A stretch of 64,000 bases of DNA from Thiomicrospira sp. XS5 (GTDB lineage Bacteria; Pseudomonadota; Gammaproteobacteria; Thiomicrospirales; Thiomicrospiraceae): NCBI RefSeq assembly GCF_001507555.1, contig NZ_LQBO01000001.1, positions 1,922,001 to 1,986,000 on the forward strand. The letters are read 5' to 3'. The translations under genes and the position numbers were made by a program. The number at the start of each line of letters is the position of its first letter. Position 1 is the first letter of the stretch. Shown here piece after piece: positions 33,350-42,663 of this stretch. The notes under the pieces were generated by a model. That model was not told the DNA's origin. It made no database searches and saw only the letters and a program-made list of their open reading frames with translations.

Positions 33350-34557
33350 GACGTCACACCCTCGTTTGTCGCACCGTGGCAAGGGATGCCACTCGGCAAA
33401 TTCACGACCCGATCGGCCAACCATTCGGTATTCGGCAGATCAGTTTGCAGGCAGGCCTGGTAGATTTCCAGTTTATGCATCGGCATCCACAATGGACGGG
33501 TTTGAATATTCTGTTCATTGGTAAAAGCCAAAAACGCCTCGCGATGAGCGGCACCGTCGCACAAAACCGCATTCAACCAATAATTGGAAGCCGCGGCATG
33601 GTCATTATTGGCATCATCAAAAAACGCCAGGCCTGGTGTTTTTTCAATAATGGTCCGGTAGCGCTCAGCCAAAGCGCGTTTCTGCTGGCGAAACGCCGGC
33701 AGCTTTTGCATTTGCGCCACGCCCAATGCGGCATTCAAATTCGGCATCCGCAGGTTATACGCCACTTCGTCATGCTCAAAATGCCACGCATGCGGCACCT
33801 TAGCGGTAGTGCTGAGGTGTTTGGCGTGCGCCGCTAATTCCGCATCGTCAGTCACCAACATGCCACCACCGCCGGTGGTGAGAATTTTATTGCCGTTAAA
33901 ACTGAACACGCCGACCTCGCCAAACGTGCCGGTATGACGACCTCGGTATTCGGAACCGAGGCTTTCCGCAGCATCTTCCACCAGCTTGATACGATGCTCT
34001 CGGCAAATGTCGACCAAACGGTCAGCTTCACATGGAAACCCTAAGGTATGCATCGGCACACAGGCCGCAATGCGTCGGCCGGTTTCGGTGTGCAGGCATT
34101 GCCCGTTTTCCAAATGCGTTTGTTCGGCGAGAAAATTGGCTAAACTGTCCGGGCATAAGCCCATGGTTTTACGAGACACATCCAGAAGCACCGGCTCTGC
34201 ACCACACAATTTGATGGCATTCGGTGTTGCCACAAAGGTCAAAGATTGCGTCAAGACCAAATCGCCCGGCTGCACGCCGACCACTTTCATCGCCAGAAAC
34301 AAGCCCATTGTGCCATTCACCACAGCGACCGCATGCTTGGCGCCGGTAAAATCAACGATGGCTTCTTCAAAACGATTGACATACTGGCCGACCGACGACA
34401 CAAAGGTGCTGTCGATGCAGTCCGAAACCATGTACTTTTCGGTGTCGTCAAAACAAGGCGCGTGCAATGGAATCAAACCGGCTTCAGCGCTCGGCACGGC
34501 ATAGGTGTCCCGGATAAAATCAATCAATGTTTGCGTGTCGGCCAAGCGGTCAGACAT
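33346..34557 (-). CDS. legC: LegC, PLP-dependent UDP-4-keto-sugar aminotransferase
   Basis: 403 residues from an ATG at 34555-34557, eight bases inside the end of legB; a longer frame to 34641 has no support. DegT/DnrJ/EryC1 family: substrate and PLP motifs EDAAESLGSEYRGRHTG and the Schiff-base Lys in FSFNGNKILTTGGGGM. It transfers an amino group from glutamate to the 4-keto UDP-sugar made by LegB. An exact repeat copy lies at 33627 (EKTPGL) and a near copy at 33451. Confidence 0.92.
   Translation of the reverse strand: MSDRLADTQTLIDFIRDTYAVPSAEAGLIPLHAPCFDDTEKYMVSDCIDSTFVSSVGQYVNRFEEAIVDFTGAKHAVAVVNGTMGLFLAMKVVGVQPGDLVLTQSLTFVATPNAIKLCGAEPVLLDVSRKTMGLCPDSLANFLAEQTHLENGQCLHTETGRRIAACVPMHTLGFPCEADRLVDICREHRIKLVEDAAESLGSEYRGRHTGTFGEVGVFSFNGNKILTTGGGGMLVTDDAELAAHAKHLSTTAKVPHAWHFEHDEVAYNLRMPNLNAALGVAQMQKLPAFRQQKRALAERYRTIIEKTPGLAFFDDANNDHAAASNYWLNAVLCDGAAHREAFLAFTNEQNIQTRPLWMPMHKLEIYQACLQTDLPNTEWLADRVVNLPSGIPCHGATNEGVTS
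33627..33636 (-). repeat. CCAGGCCTGG repeat copy in legC
   Basis: Exact 10-mer; coding-strand form GAAAAAACACCAGGCCTGG; encodes EKTPGL, as in flrB and the hisH-like gene. Confidence 0.9.
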
Positions 34558-35551
34558 TGTAAATGCCCGCTTTGTATTGTTTGAGGTTGTCCACGTTGCG
34601 GAACCATCGAATGGTTTCTTCCAGGCCGGTACGCAAATCATACTGAGGTTCGAAACCGGTTAGCGATTGAATCAAGGTGTTGTCACACCACAGACGGAAG
34701 ACTTCGGAGTCTTTCGGGCGAATGCGCGCTTCGTCGGTCACGAAGACCACGTCGGATTGCATGATGTCTTTAATCATGTCCAATGTATCCTGCACGGAAA
34801 TTTCAAAGTTGGAACCGATATTAATGGTTTCACCAACCGCATTTTCAGACTGAGCAATCGCCATCATGCCTCGGCAAGTATCGGTGACGAAATTGAAGTC
34901 GCGTGTCGGGCTGGTATCGCCCAGTTTGATTTCTTTCATGCCGTTGGCGATTTGGGTGATGATGGTGGGAATCACGGCTCTGGCCGATTGTCTCGGCCCG
35001 TAAGTGTTGAACGGGCGCGCAATGGAAACCGGCAGTTCAAAGGCATTGAAATACGACATCGCCATGGCATCGGCGCCGATTTTACTGGCGCTGTAAGGCG
35101 ACTGCGGTTGCGCCGGATGCTTTTCGTCAATCGGTACATATTGTGCGGTGCCGTAGATTTCCGATGTGGAGGTATGCATCAATCGTTGAACGCCGTTATC
35201 CAAGCAGGCCTGGGCAATATTCAAAGTGCCGTTGACATTGGTTTCTACATAGGAATTCGGCGCAATATAGGAATACGGAATCGCGATCAAAGCGGCGAGA
35301 TGAAAGACGGTGTGACAATCTTGAGTGATTTTTCGGCACAGGAACGGATCCCGAACGTCGCCGGCCACCACTTCAATGTCATCCAAATACGGGGATTGAT
35401 CCAGCCAGCCCCAGGAATTGAAGGAGTTATATAACGCCAGGGCGCGGACTTTGGCTCCGGCTTTCACGAGTTGCTCGGTTAAGTGCGACCCGATAAATCC
35501 GTCCGCTCCGGTGACCAACACCTGTTTTCCCTGCCAATACGCTTCCGTCAT
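34550..35551 (-). CDS. legB: LegB, UDP-N-acetylglucosamine 4,6-dehydratase (SDR)
   Basis: 333 residues, extended short-chain dehydrogenase fold. NAD-binding VTGADGFIGSHL at the N-terminus, the family TSTSEIYGTAQ, and catalytic Tyr-Lys in PYSASKIGADAM; ARPFNTYGPRQS and a C-terminal TIRWF segment complete the pattern. It removes water from UDP-GlcNAc to give the 4-keto-6-deoxy sugar, the first UDP-linked step of legionaminic acid synthesis. First gene of legB-C-H-I-G, 36 bp after the transglycosylase gene. A near repeat copy lies at 35204. Confidence 0.9.
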   Translation of the reverse strand: MTEAYWQGKQVLVTGADGFIGSHLTEQLVKAGAKVRALALYNSFNSWGWLDQSPYLDDIEVVAGDVRDPFLCRKITQDCHTVFHLAALIAIPYSYIAPNSYVETNVNGTLNIAQACLDNGVQRLMHTSTSEIYGTAQYVPIDEKHPAQPQSPYSASKIGADAMAMSYFNAFELPVSIARPFNTYGPRQSARAVIPTIITQIANGMKEIKLGDTSPTRDFNFVTDTCRGMMAIAQSENAVGETINIGSNFEISVQDTLDMIKDIMQSDVVFVTDEARIRPKDSEVFRLWCDNTLIQSLTGFEPQYDLRTGLEETIRWFRNVDNLKQYKAGIYNV

Positions 35552-35587
35552 TCCTCTCTCGCTTTTATTGTGTTTGTCTTGAAACGG

Positions 35588-36838
35588 TCAGGTTTCCTGC
35601 AACAACTCCCGATATTTGGTTTCGGCTTTCATGACCTTATCCAAATAACGACGCGTTTCGTCCGAATGATGATCGTAACGCAATTTGCGATACACTTGAT
35701 TCGGTTTCATATGATTCAAACGATTAATCGCCGCTTCCGGAGTTTGCCCAAACAACCCCAAGACCGTTTTGATGCCACCATTATAAGAAGAAATGGTCAC
35801 CATTTGCTTGATTTTATCATCCAGAATATCCGACAGATAATCATGCTTCAACAGGCCCAGATAAGCCGTTCCCATGCGAATATTCTTTTCGGAATCGAAC
35901 AGTTCGTCCAAGCTGGGTTGACCGGGTTTGGCATCAATGTACTGGTAAACATCCTTACCGGCCGCTTCTGCCTTGACCTGCATCAAACCAATGGCATTGG
36001 AGCGACTGACGGCTTTCGGGTTAAAAGCGCTTTCCGTTTCCATCACCGCGTAAATCAAAGATTCCGGCACACCAAATTCGCTCGCATAGGTTTTCACCCA
36101 GGCCTGGTAGTTTTTGGCCGGGCCCGACAAACCGCTTTCGTGCAATGGAATGTGCAGCGCGATAAAATCGCCCTCTTCATCGGACAACTCTTCCACTTCA
36201 TGTTCCATCAGGTAATCGGCATAATCGAAAGCCTGTTTCGGGTAACGGACCGGATTTTGATTCTGATCCAACACTCGACGATAAAAATATGGGCGTTTGC
36301 GCAAATTCATTTTTTCACGAGACAATAGCTCGTGCCCCGCCGTCGGGCGATCCAGTAACAACACACGACTGACGGCATTTTTGATATTTTGCGTGGAAGC
36401 GATGGCTTTCGGAAACTCCAACACCAGCTCGTCTTCATACACCACCAACACCGGGCTGGCTTTAGCCGACGAGGTTTCGGCCGCTTTTTCCAACGATTTT
36501 GAAGGCGGGTTGGGCGTGGTTTCAACGAATGCCGGCTGCGGTCGCTCGGACGAAAAAGCCGGTTTCGAGTCGTCCGGTTGGATTTCAAACTTAGGGGCCG
36601 AAGTATTTTCGGGATCCTCGAATCTATCTTCCAGTTCAAATGATGTCGGCAACGCTTTGGGTTTAGACGAGATCATATGACGAATGCCGGACTCCACAAT
36701 AACCGGCGTTTTCGCCGGAGCAGACGCCTGGGATTGCGACAACACCCAGTGCTGAAAAGCCGTCATCACTCCGCTGCTTACAACACCCAGCATCATAATG
36801 GCAAACATCAAATGAAAGAAAATTTTAGGTAATGACAC
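35588..36838 (-). CDS. MltC-like membrane-anchored lytic transglycosylase
   Basis: 416 residues. An N-terminal membrane segment (about 7-28, IFFHLMFAIMMLGVV) replaces the lipobox of MltC. A 100-residue Pro/Glu/Ser-rich linker follows, then a part resembling the MltC N-terminal domain (NIKNAVSRVLLLD), and the SLT domain from about 250. The catalytic Glu is probably residue 269 in METESAFNP, with AIGLMQVK and SYNGG following. It cleaves peptidoglycan in the periplasm. It sits between flgL and legB, and FlgJ here has no muramidase domain, so it may open the wall for the rod. That role is inference. An exact repeat copy is at 36100. Confidence 0.85.
   Translation of the reverse strand: MSLPKIFFHLMFAIMMLGVVSSGVMTAFQHWVLSQSQASAPAKTPVIVESGIRHMISSKPKALPTSFELEDRFEDPENTSAPKFEIQPDDSKPAFSSERPQPAFVETTPNPPSKSLEKAAETSSAKASPVLVVYEDELVLEFPKAIASTQNIKNAVSRVLLLDRPTAGHELLSREKMNLRKRPYFYRRVLDQNQNPVRYPKQAFDYADYLMEHEVEELSDEEGDFIALHIPLHESGLSGPAKNYQAWVKTYASEFGVPESLIYAVMETESAFNPKAVSRSNAIGLMQVKAEAAGKDVYQYIDAKPGQPSLDELFDSEKNIRMGTAYLGLLKHDYLSDILDDKIKQMVTISSYNGGIKTVLGLFGQTPEAAINRLNHMKPNQVYRKLRYDHHSDETRRYLDKVMKAETKYRELLQET
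36100..36109 (-). repeat. CCAGGCCTGG repeat copy in the transglycosylase gene
   Basis: Exact 10-mer, preceded on the coding strand by CAAAAACTA; encodes KNYQAW. Confidence 0.87.
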
Positions 36839-36923
36839 GTCGACCCTCTGTCAAAAATCCGTAAACCGATTGTATCCTTCAGAGACTATAGCAATTACGA
36901 CGCCAATTTTATTATCCGTTCGA

Positions 36924-36955
36924 AAAAACAAAAAAGCCTCTAAAAAGAGGCTTTT
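36924..36955. terminator. Terminator after flgL
   Basis: AAAAGCCTC and GAGGCTTTT pair around TAAAAA, with T-rich flanks. It lies about 25 bp after the flgL stop. Confidence 0.85.
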
Positions 36956-36978
36956 GAAGAATGGGTTTTACGGCTGTT

Positions 36979-38001
36979 TTATCCCAAATAATCAAACAAC
37001 GTCATGCCCTGAACTCTGGAAAAAACCTGTTGAGCCATTTGCAATGCATTCTGTTTCATGGTGAATTCCGAGATTCCTTCCACCACATCCTGGTCCTGCA
37101 AATCGGATCGACGCTGGTTCAAGGCAATGCCAAACGCTTGGCCGGACTCATCCTGGTTCCGGATACGGTTTTGACGACTTCCCACCTCGGCCAAAGCATC
37201 TGACATGGCGTCCAGTCCAGCTAATAAATCGGTACCGATTTCCGCCGGCGGCTGATTACCTTGATCCAGTTCATCCTTTAATTGAACCATCACATTCAAC
37301 AAATTACGGTCCACACCAGGCGGCAAAGAACCCGCCCCCGGTACATCAAACACTTTGGAACCGTTATCCGTCACGCGCACACGGCTTGGATCGCCTACAT
37401 CATCCGGCGCTAATTCGTTATTATCGTCAAATGAAATCTGCACAAAACGCGATCCATAATTCGCTTGAATATCATAATCCGCGCCCGCATTCGGACTACC
37501 AATATAAGCATAATATTCATTCCCCGGTTGCAATCCGCCAGAGTTACCTGGATCTGTCACAAAGGCGGCATTCGCGGTTACATTATTCCCCGCAAACAAT
37601 AACTCTTCTTCTGAGTTACTGCTGTTCATGACATTCGCCATTTCTTTAATTAATTGACCGATTTCCATCCCAGCCGCTTGGCGCTGCTCTGGCGTGTAAG
37701 TCTCATTCATCATCTGAATGGTCAACTCACGTGCACGCTGCGTCACGCTAACGGCTGAATCAATTTGAGTTTCCTCATAAGACAGCATGGTTTTGGCAAA
37801 GTCACCGTTCTTTTTAAACTGCTCCAAATCATTCATGCTTTGATTGAGTGCATGAATCTGACCAATTGCCAAAGGATCGTCACTGGGCTTGTTAACTCTT
37901 TGACCAGAGCTGAGTTTTTCCTGGATCGCCAATACCGAATTTTGATGTTTTTCAATCGAAGCAAACGATTGCATATGAAACAAGTTGGTTGAAATTCTCA
38001 T
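36979..38001 (-). CDS. flgL: FlgL, hook-filament junction protein
   Basis: 340 residues from the ATG at 37999-38001, preceded by AAGGAG; an in-frame TTG five codons earlier overlaps that site and is rejected. FlgL joins FlgK to the filament. It has flagellin-like ends: MRISTNLFHMQSFASIEKHQNSVLAIQEKLSSGQRVNKPSDDP (shown in part only by its start MRISTNLF) and a C-terminal helix ending QQVFSRVQGMTLFDYLG. The middle is hydrophilic and variable. It lies 18 bp after flgK and ends the flgI-J-K-L run. Confidence 0.94.
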   Translation of the reverse strand: MRISTNLFHMQSFASIEKHQNSVLAIQEKLSSGQRVNKPSDDPLAIGQIHALNQSMNDLEQFKKNGDFAKTMLSYEETQIDSAVSVTQRARELTIQMMNETYTPEQRQAAGMEIGQLIKEMANVMNSSNSEEELLFAGNNVTANAAFVTDPGNSGGLQPGNEYYAYIGSPNAGADYDIQANYGSRFVQISFDDNNELAPDDVGDPSRVRVTDNGSKVFDVPGAGSLPPGVDRNLLNVMVQLKDELDQGNQPPAEIGTDLLAGLDAMSDALAEVGSRQNRIRNQDESGQAFGIALNQRRSDLQDQDVVEGISEFTMKQNALQMAQQVFSRVQGMTLFDYLG

Positions 38002-38019
38002 TTTTTTCTCCTTCAACCC

Positions 38020-39924
38020 TTAACCGATAGCATTGATTAATGTCTGAAATGTCGATTGTGCGGTCTGCAGAATCTGAGCAGAGGCTTGGTAGGCTTGCTG
38101 GAATCGCAACAAGTTAGCCGCTTCTTCGTCAAGGTTGACACCGGACAAAGACTCACGCCGCGCCACCATTTCGTCGTAAACATTGTTTTGAGCGACTTGC
38201 TGAATTTCAGTATTACTGACGTAGGCACCAACATTCGTTGCCATCGTAGAATACCCCCCCAGCAAGGTTTCCGAAGCCTGACCCGTTAAATCCGAGTACA
38301 ACAAATTCTTATTTTGCAGACTGGCCATATTGGCCATATTGACGTTATCCCCCGCCGCACCCGGTTCAGGGGGGCTGGTTGGAGACACAGGGTTGCCGGT
38401 TCCCGTTTCAACCGGTGACTGACCACGCGTCGCAATCGATTCTGGATTGCTCAATTCCGTTTTAAAGTTTTCCAACATATCTTGATGCGGCTTCACCAAA
38501 AACTTTTCGCCCGGCTGCACAGCGTTAATACCACGTACATCGAAACGCAAGCCTTCGATATTTTCAATACCATTGTCCGGCGCGCCTAATGTAATTTCAA
38601 CCGGCACTCCGGCAGAGTCTTCCACGGCTGCGCCGGTTTTATAGTCAAACACTTCAAAGTTACCGGCCGTGTTCACTCGTAACTCGTATTCTCGCGCTTC
38701 AAAATTACCGATTTCCGTCAAAGCTTGATCCAGAAAACCTTGCTTCGTACCATAATCCACAGGCTGGGCATCTGCGGCAGGCGGAACGGCTGTCGATGAA
38801 TACGGAGGGTTGGAACCTTGCACCGGTACGTTCGGGTCATAAACCGGTGTGAAGTTCACCAAAATATTGGTGCCATCTTCCGCGCCCCCACCGGCAATTT
38901 CTTTATTCTTACTACTGGCCGTCGCATTTGTGTCTAACGGTTGATAGAAAGATTGGCCGGGTTCGCCGTTTTGATCCCAGCCTTGATAATGCTGCCAATT
39001 CACGGAAGCCGTCAAGCCATTGATCACCACACCTAGCTCGTCTTTGGACTTGTCCAGCATATTATCTCGAAAGTCCAGTACGGCCCCCATTTCACCGCCG
39101 TTGATATGGTCGGAAATCACCCGCTTTTCACCATTAATGTTCATATAAATTTCATAACGGTTATCGTGCGTGAACTCAGATAGGCCGGCCGACAATTTCG
39201 TGACCGTATTATCACCAATTAAGGAATAACGCCCATCCCCGGTCGCCACATCCACTTTACCATCTGCTTGCGGCGATGTTTTGATGTCCATGTATTGACT
39301 GAGTTGTTTGATCGCTTCATCCCGCTGATCCATTAAGTCATTCGGTTGTTGACCGTTGACATGGGACAAATTAGCGATTTGTTGATTCAACTGATGAATG
39401 CTTTCGAGGCGTTGATTCACTTCATCCACCGTATTAGAAAGCTGTTTATTCACCTGTTCACTGGTTTCGTCTAATACGCTGTTCATATTACCCAAAAGGC
39501 TTTCAAGACTTTTGGATTGATCCACTGTTAATTTGCGGGCGGTCGAAGAAGTCGGGTTATCCGCCAACTCCTGAAACGAATCAAAGATTCGCGTCATAAA
39601 GTCCTGAACCCCTTCATCATTACTCGCAACCACCCCCTCAACCTGCTGAGCCAAAGACAGTTGCTCATCATAACGGGTTTTTAAGCTGTAGCTGTTTACG
39701 AGCTGGGTTTGAATGTAACTGGCATAAATACGCTCGACACTCTCGACCCGAGAGCCGCCACCATTATAGGAAGTGGTCAAGGCATGAGTGGCATTACTGA
39801 CAATTTCTGCACGTTGCCGGTTGTAACCTTCTGTGGCCACATTCGCGACGTTATTACTGGTCACGTCAATCGCATTTTTGAAGGCATTGGCCGCGCTTGA
39901 ACCGATGGATAATAAGTCAGCCAT
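38020..39924 (-). CDS. flgK: FlgK, hook-associated protein 1
   Basis: 634 residues. FlgK is the first hook-filament junction protein. The N-terminus (MADLLSIGSSAANAFKNAIDVTSNNVANVATEGYNRQ) is the axial-family signature, given here only as its key SNNVANVATEGYNRQ part. The C-terminus has the matching VNLDEEAANLLRFQQAYQAS and ends TLINAIG. The central domain is somewhat enlarged and rich in Asn/Pro around ENVNMANMASLQ. It lies about 40 bp downstream of flgJ and 18 bp before flgL. Confidence 0.95.
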   Translation of the reverse strand: MADLLSIGSSAANAFKNAIDVTSNNVANVATEGYNRQRAEIVSNATHALTTSYNGGGSRVESVERIYASYIQTQLVNSYSLKTRYDEQLSLAQQVEGVVASNDEGVQDFMTRIFDSFQELADNPTSSTARKLTVDQSKSLESLLGNMNSVLDETSEQVNKQLSNTVDEVNQRLESIHQLNQQIANLSHVNGQQPNDLMDQRDEAIKQLSQYMDIKTSPQADGKVDVATGDGRYSLIGDNTVTKLSAGLSEFTHDNRYEIYMNINGEKRVISDHINGGEMGAVLDFRDNMLDKSKDELGVVINGLTASVNWQHYQGWDQNGEPGQSFYQPLDTNATASSKNKEIAGGGAEDGTNILVNFTPVYDPNVPVQGSNPPYSSTAVPPAADAQPVDYGTKQGFLDQALTEIGNFEAREYELRVNTAGNFEVFDYKTGAAVEDSAGVPVEITLGAPDNGIENIEGLRFDVRGINAVQPGEKFLVKPHQDMLENFKTELSNPESIATRGQSPVETGTGNPVSPTSPPEPGAAGDNVNMANMASLQNKNLLYSDLTGQASETLLGGYSTMATNVGAYVSNTEIQQVAQNNVYDEMVARRESLSGVNLDEEAANLLRFQQAYQASAQILQTAQSTFQTLINAIG

Positions 39925-39965
39925 TATGTTTTCCTCTTTCTGGTCTCATTCATCTGGTCAACCGT

Positions 39966-40442
39966 TTATCGAAAACGTCGTAATGCCAGACTGTCTGCTG
40001 TCGTTTGCGCCGGTGTTGTCTCGTTATGGGACTGAGTGTTGTCTTCTATGGGTGCTTCTGTTTGTTTAGAGCCTTGATTTGACAAGGCTTTATCTTCTGA
40101 TTTTGACACAGTCGGCAACTTGGGCGCAAGTTCTTCAACTATTTTATCGGCCAAACCAAGCGAACCTTTAGTGGATAAGACTTGGCCCAACTGCCGATCA
40201 TACCAATCCTTATAAAACTCCCCTTGATCGCCGTCTAACCAGCCATCATCCAGTTTCACTTTACGGGCTTCTTTCAAAATTTGCGACAAAAATAGCGCTT
40301 CAAACTGCTCCGCCACCGGGCGCAAAGCCTCCCGTTGATCGTGCTTGGCCGTCTGTTTCAGGTCGTTAAAACTACCACCGTTACCGTAAATTTGTTGATA
40401 GGCCTCCATTCTCGGGACCTGTAAATCCACTCCCGACATCAT
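39966..40442 (-). CDS. flgJ: FlgJ, rod-binding domain only
   Basis: 158 residues, against about 310 in enteric bacteria. The rod-binding domain is present (EQFEALFLSQILKEARKV, then FYKDWYDRQLGQVLSTKGSLGLADKI). The C-terminal muramidase domain is absent and replaced by a 45-residue Ser/Thr/Glu-rich tail. Single-domain FlgJ proteins act as rod cap and recruit a separate wall hydrolase. The MltC-like enzyme about 3 kb downstream is a candidate. The gene follows flgI by 7 bp. Confidence 0.92.
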   Translation of the reverse strand: MMSGVDLQVPRMEAYQQIYGNGGSFNDLKQTAKHDQREALRPVAEQFEALFLSQILKEARKVKLDDGWLDGDQGEFYKDWYDRQLGQVLSTKGSLGLADKIVEELAPKLPTVSKSEDKALSNQGSKQTEAPIEDNTQSHNETTPAQTTADSLALRRFR

Positions 40443-40449
40443 CGCCTCC

Positions 40450-41550
40450 TTAGATAACCATTAAGTCCGCTTGCAACGCACCGGACTGCTTAAGCGCTTC
40501 CAAAATCGCTACCAAGTCACCCGGTGCCGCCCCAACTTTATTCACAGCTTGAACAATATCGTCCAAGGTCACGCCTTTCGGGAATTTAAACATACGCCCT
40601 TTACCTTGATTTTGCACACTGATTGCAGACTCTGGCGTCACAACAGTATCCCCACCGGCAAACGGATTCGGTTGAGCCACATTATCAAACTCGCTGACTT
40701 TGACCACCAGGTTACCGTGCGTGACCGCCGCCGCGGAAACACGAACGTTATTGCCAATCACAACCGTACCGGTACGAGAATTGATAATCACTCTCGCCGC
40801 TTCCGCTCCAGGCTGCACTTCAATATTTTCGACAATCGACAAAAACGACACGCGTTGATTCGGAATACGCGGCGCCATCACTTCAACCGACTCACCATCC
40901 AAGGCGTAAGCGGTGCCATCTCCCAATTTCTTATTGATGGCCTTCACCAAGTTTGAAGCTGTTGTGAAATCGGCATTCTTCAGGTTCAATGTAATGGTGT
41001 TCCCCAAATCGAAGCCACTGTTAACGGTTTTTTCCACCGACGCGCCATCCGGCACTCGGCCCACACTCGGCACGTTAACGGTAATGCGGGAACCATCCGC
41101 ACCCGTCGCATCCAAACCGCCCACAATCAAATTCCCTTGCGCCAAGGCGTACACATTACCGTCCACCCCTTTTAACGGCGTCAACAGCAAAGTACCACCT
41201 CGCAAACTTTTGGCATTACCCAAGGAGGAAACCGTTACATCAATTCGTTGCCCCGGCTTAGCGAATGCCGGCAAATCAGCATGGACTGCAACGGCCGCGA
41301 TGTTTTTGGAATTGGTTTTGGTGCCTGGCGGTAGATTGATGCCGAACTTGTTCAACATACTGAGCAAGCTCTGATCGGCATAATCGGTTTTGTCACCGGT
41401 TCCATTCAACCCTACGACCAGGCCGTAACCAATCAATTGGTTGGAGCGCACGCCTGCGACATTCGCCAAATCCTTGACTCTTTCGGCATAGGACACGGCA
41501 CTCCAAACAAGTAAGACCGCCATTAAAATGACATTTCTTCTGGTAAACAT
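40450..41550 (-). CDS. flgI: FlgI, P-ring protein
   Basis: 366 residues with a Sec signal peptide ([17 protein letters not shown]). FlgI builds the P-ring in the periplasmic peptidoglycan layer around the rod. The mature start is the family signature [20 protein letters not shown], broken by no change, followed by [11 protein letters not shown]. The C-terminus reads [19 protein letters not shown] and ends ALQADLMVI, typical. A sigma-54-like promoter lies at 41603-41617, so flgI may start its own transcript with flgJ-K-L, separate from flgF-G-H. Confidence 0.96.
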   Translation of the reverse strand: MFTRRNVILMAVLLVWSAVSYAERVKDLANVAGVRSNQLIGYGLVVGLNGTGDKTDYADQSLLSMLNKFGINLPPGTKTNSKNIAAVAVHADLPAFAKPGQRIDVTVSSLGNAKSLRGGTLLLTPLKGVDGNVYALAQGNLIVGGLDATGADGSRITVNVPSVGRVPDGASVEKTVNSGFDLGNTITLNLKNADFTTASNLVKAINKKLGDGTAYALDGESVEVMAPRIPNQRVSFLSIVENIEVQPGAEAARVIINSRTGTVVIGNNVRVSAAAVTHGNLVVKVSEFDNVAQPNPFAGGDTVVTPESAISVQNQGKGRMFKFPKGVTLDDIVQAVNKVGAAPGDLVAILEALKQSGALQADLMVI

Positions 41551-41602
41551 GATTTTCTCCTATCATTTAGGACAATTTTATTGTTATTTTAATAACAGCT
41601 TA

Positions 41603-41617
41603 GCATCAGTTATGCCA
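41603..41617 (-). promoter_or_regulatory. Probable sigma-54 promoter of flgIJKL
   Basis: Minus strand TGGCAT, five bases, ATGC: one mismatch to TGGCAY-N5-TTGC. It is 53 bp before the flgI ATG and downstream of the flgH terminators, so it is well placed. Confidence 0.6.
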
Positions 41618-41692
41618 TAACAGACAAAAACATAAAAAATAGCTCAATAATTTGTGGGGTAAGCCGATAAAAATGGGTTATTGAAAATAATC

Positions 41693-41720
41693 GATAAAAA
41701 AATGGGGCGCGAAACGCCCC
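41693..41720 (-). terminator. Terminator downstream of flgH (outer)
   Basis: GGGGCG and CGCCCC pair around five bases, followed on the minus strand by ATTTTTTT. Confidence 0.75.
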
Positions 41721-41747
41721 CAAAGACCAGAAAAAACGGTTATCACA

Positions 41748-41771
41748 AAACGACCAGGCCTGGCCGTTTTG
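41748..41771. terminator. Repeat-bearing hairpin downstream of flgH
   Basis: A near-perfect 24-bp palindrome AAAACGACCAGG plus CCTGGCCGTTTT contains the exact CCAGGCCTGG core (41754-41763). A-tract on one side and T-tract on the other make it terminator-like in both directions. One mismatched pair lies between the arms. Confidence 0.7.
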
Positions 41772-41873
41772 AAGAGAATAAAAAACCGACTTGCAAAAAG
41801 GAGATTGTAAAAAAACAAGCCGGAAAAACTTAGCCGCGTTTTCGGTGCGCGGCTCACCCAACTCATACCAAGA

Positions 41874-42623
41874 TTATAGAGGCCAGTACTTATGCAAGAA
41901 CTGAGTGCCCGCGCTTGGTCGGTTCATGTCACCGGAAATACCGGTATCTTTATAAATCAATCGCACATCCGCCACTTTGGCCGAGTCGATGGTGTTATCG
42001 GGGCTGATGTCCTGCGGCCGGATAATGCCGGCAAAACGAATCACTTCTTCCCCTTCGTGAATCGTGATCCATTTCTCGCCACGAATCACCAGGTTCCCGT
42101 TTGGAATCACTTCGACGACGGTCACCGCAATCGAGCCACTCAAACTGGAGTTCTGTTTAACGTCCGATTTCCCGTTAAAAGTCCCGTCAGACCCATAACC
42201 GATACCAATTCCCGTACCCAGTCCCGGCACCGAAATATTGCCTCCAAACGCCGTCGCATTCGACCCAATCGCCGCCTGTCCGTTTAGACCAAAGTTCTGC
42301 TGATTGGTTTTGTTGTACTTCGCTTCGTCTTTTTTCTTGGCATCGAATTTCTCGGCCAAGTTGATAGTGATGATGTCGCCAACCTTATGTGCCCGTGAGT
42401 CATCGAATAAACTTAAATTGTCACCGGCTTGATAAAGCGAACCATCCCTTGGTACCGTCTTCGACGGAATGTTCATCGGGTAGTTCGGTTCGTATGAGAA
42501 TTTCTCCATGCGCTCGGGCACCGTTGAGCAGCCCGATAACAACACGGAAGACACGGCTGCGGCAATGGCCACTTTCGCCAAAGACGACGGCGCGGTCGCT
42601 GTTTGTTGTTTTTTTCCAATCAT
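41874..42623 (-). CDS. flgH: FlgH, L-ring lipoprotein
   Basis: 249 residues. FlgH forms the outer-membrane L-ring. A lipoprotein signal peptide with lipobox LLSGC (after AAAVSSV) is followed by a mature chain with the FlgH features SLFDDSRAHKVGDIITINLAE, SLSGSIAVTVVEVIPNGNLVIRGEKWI (parts) and IRFAGIIRPQDISPDNTIDSA (part). The end reads NRPSAGTQFLHKYWPL. The N-terminal cytoplasmic stretch before the hydrophobic core is longer than usual (MIGKKQQTATAPSSLAK). It follows flgG by about 40 bp and is followed by two terminators. Confidence 0.96.
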   Translation of the reverse strand: MIGKKQQTATAPSSLAKVAIAAAVSSVLLSGCSTVPERMEKFSYEPNYPMNIPSKTVPRDGSLYQAGDNLSLFDDSRAHKVGDIITINLAEKFDAKKKDEAKYNKTNQQNFGLNGQAAIGSNATAFGGNISVPGLGTGIGIGYGSDGTFNGKSDVKQNSSLSGSIAVTVVEVIPNGNLVIRGEKWITIHEGEEVIRFAGIIRPQDISPDNTIDSAKVADVRLIYKDTGISGDMNRPSAGTQFLHKYWPL

Positions 42624-42663
42624 TTCTCACTCCTTAGGCTGAAGCTTGCCAGCCGCCAGATGG

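Noticed and set aside
516-40405. Other AGGCCT hexamers (516, 16926, 30006, 32993, 40400, 58795)
   Set aside because: They lack the flanking CC and GG of the 10-mer and occur about as often as expected by chance, so they were not counted as repeat copies.
41610-41866. Two overlapping open frames in the flgH-flgI gap
   Set aside because: They are Phe-rich readings through AT-rich terminator hairpins and a promoter, without ribosome sites.
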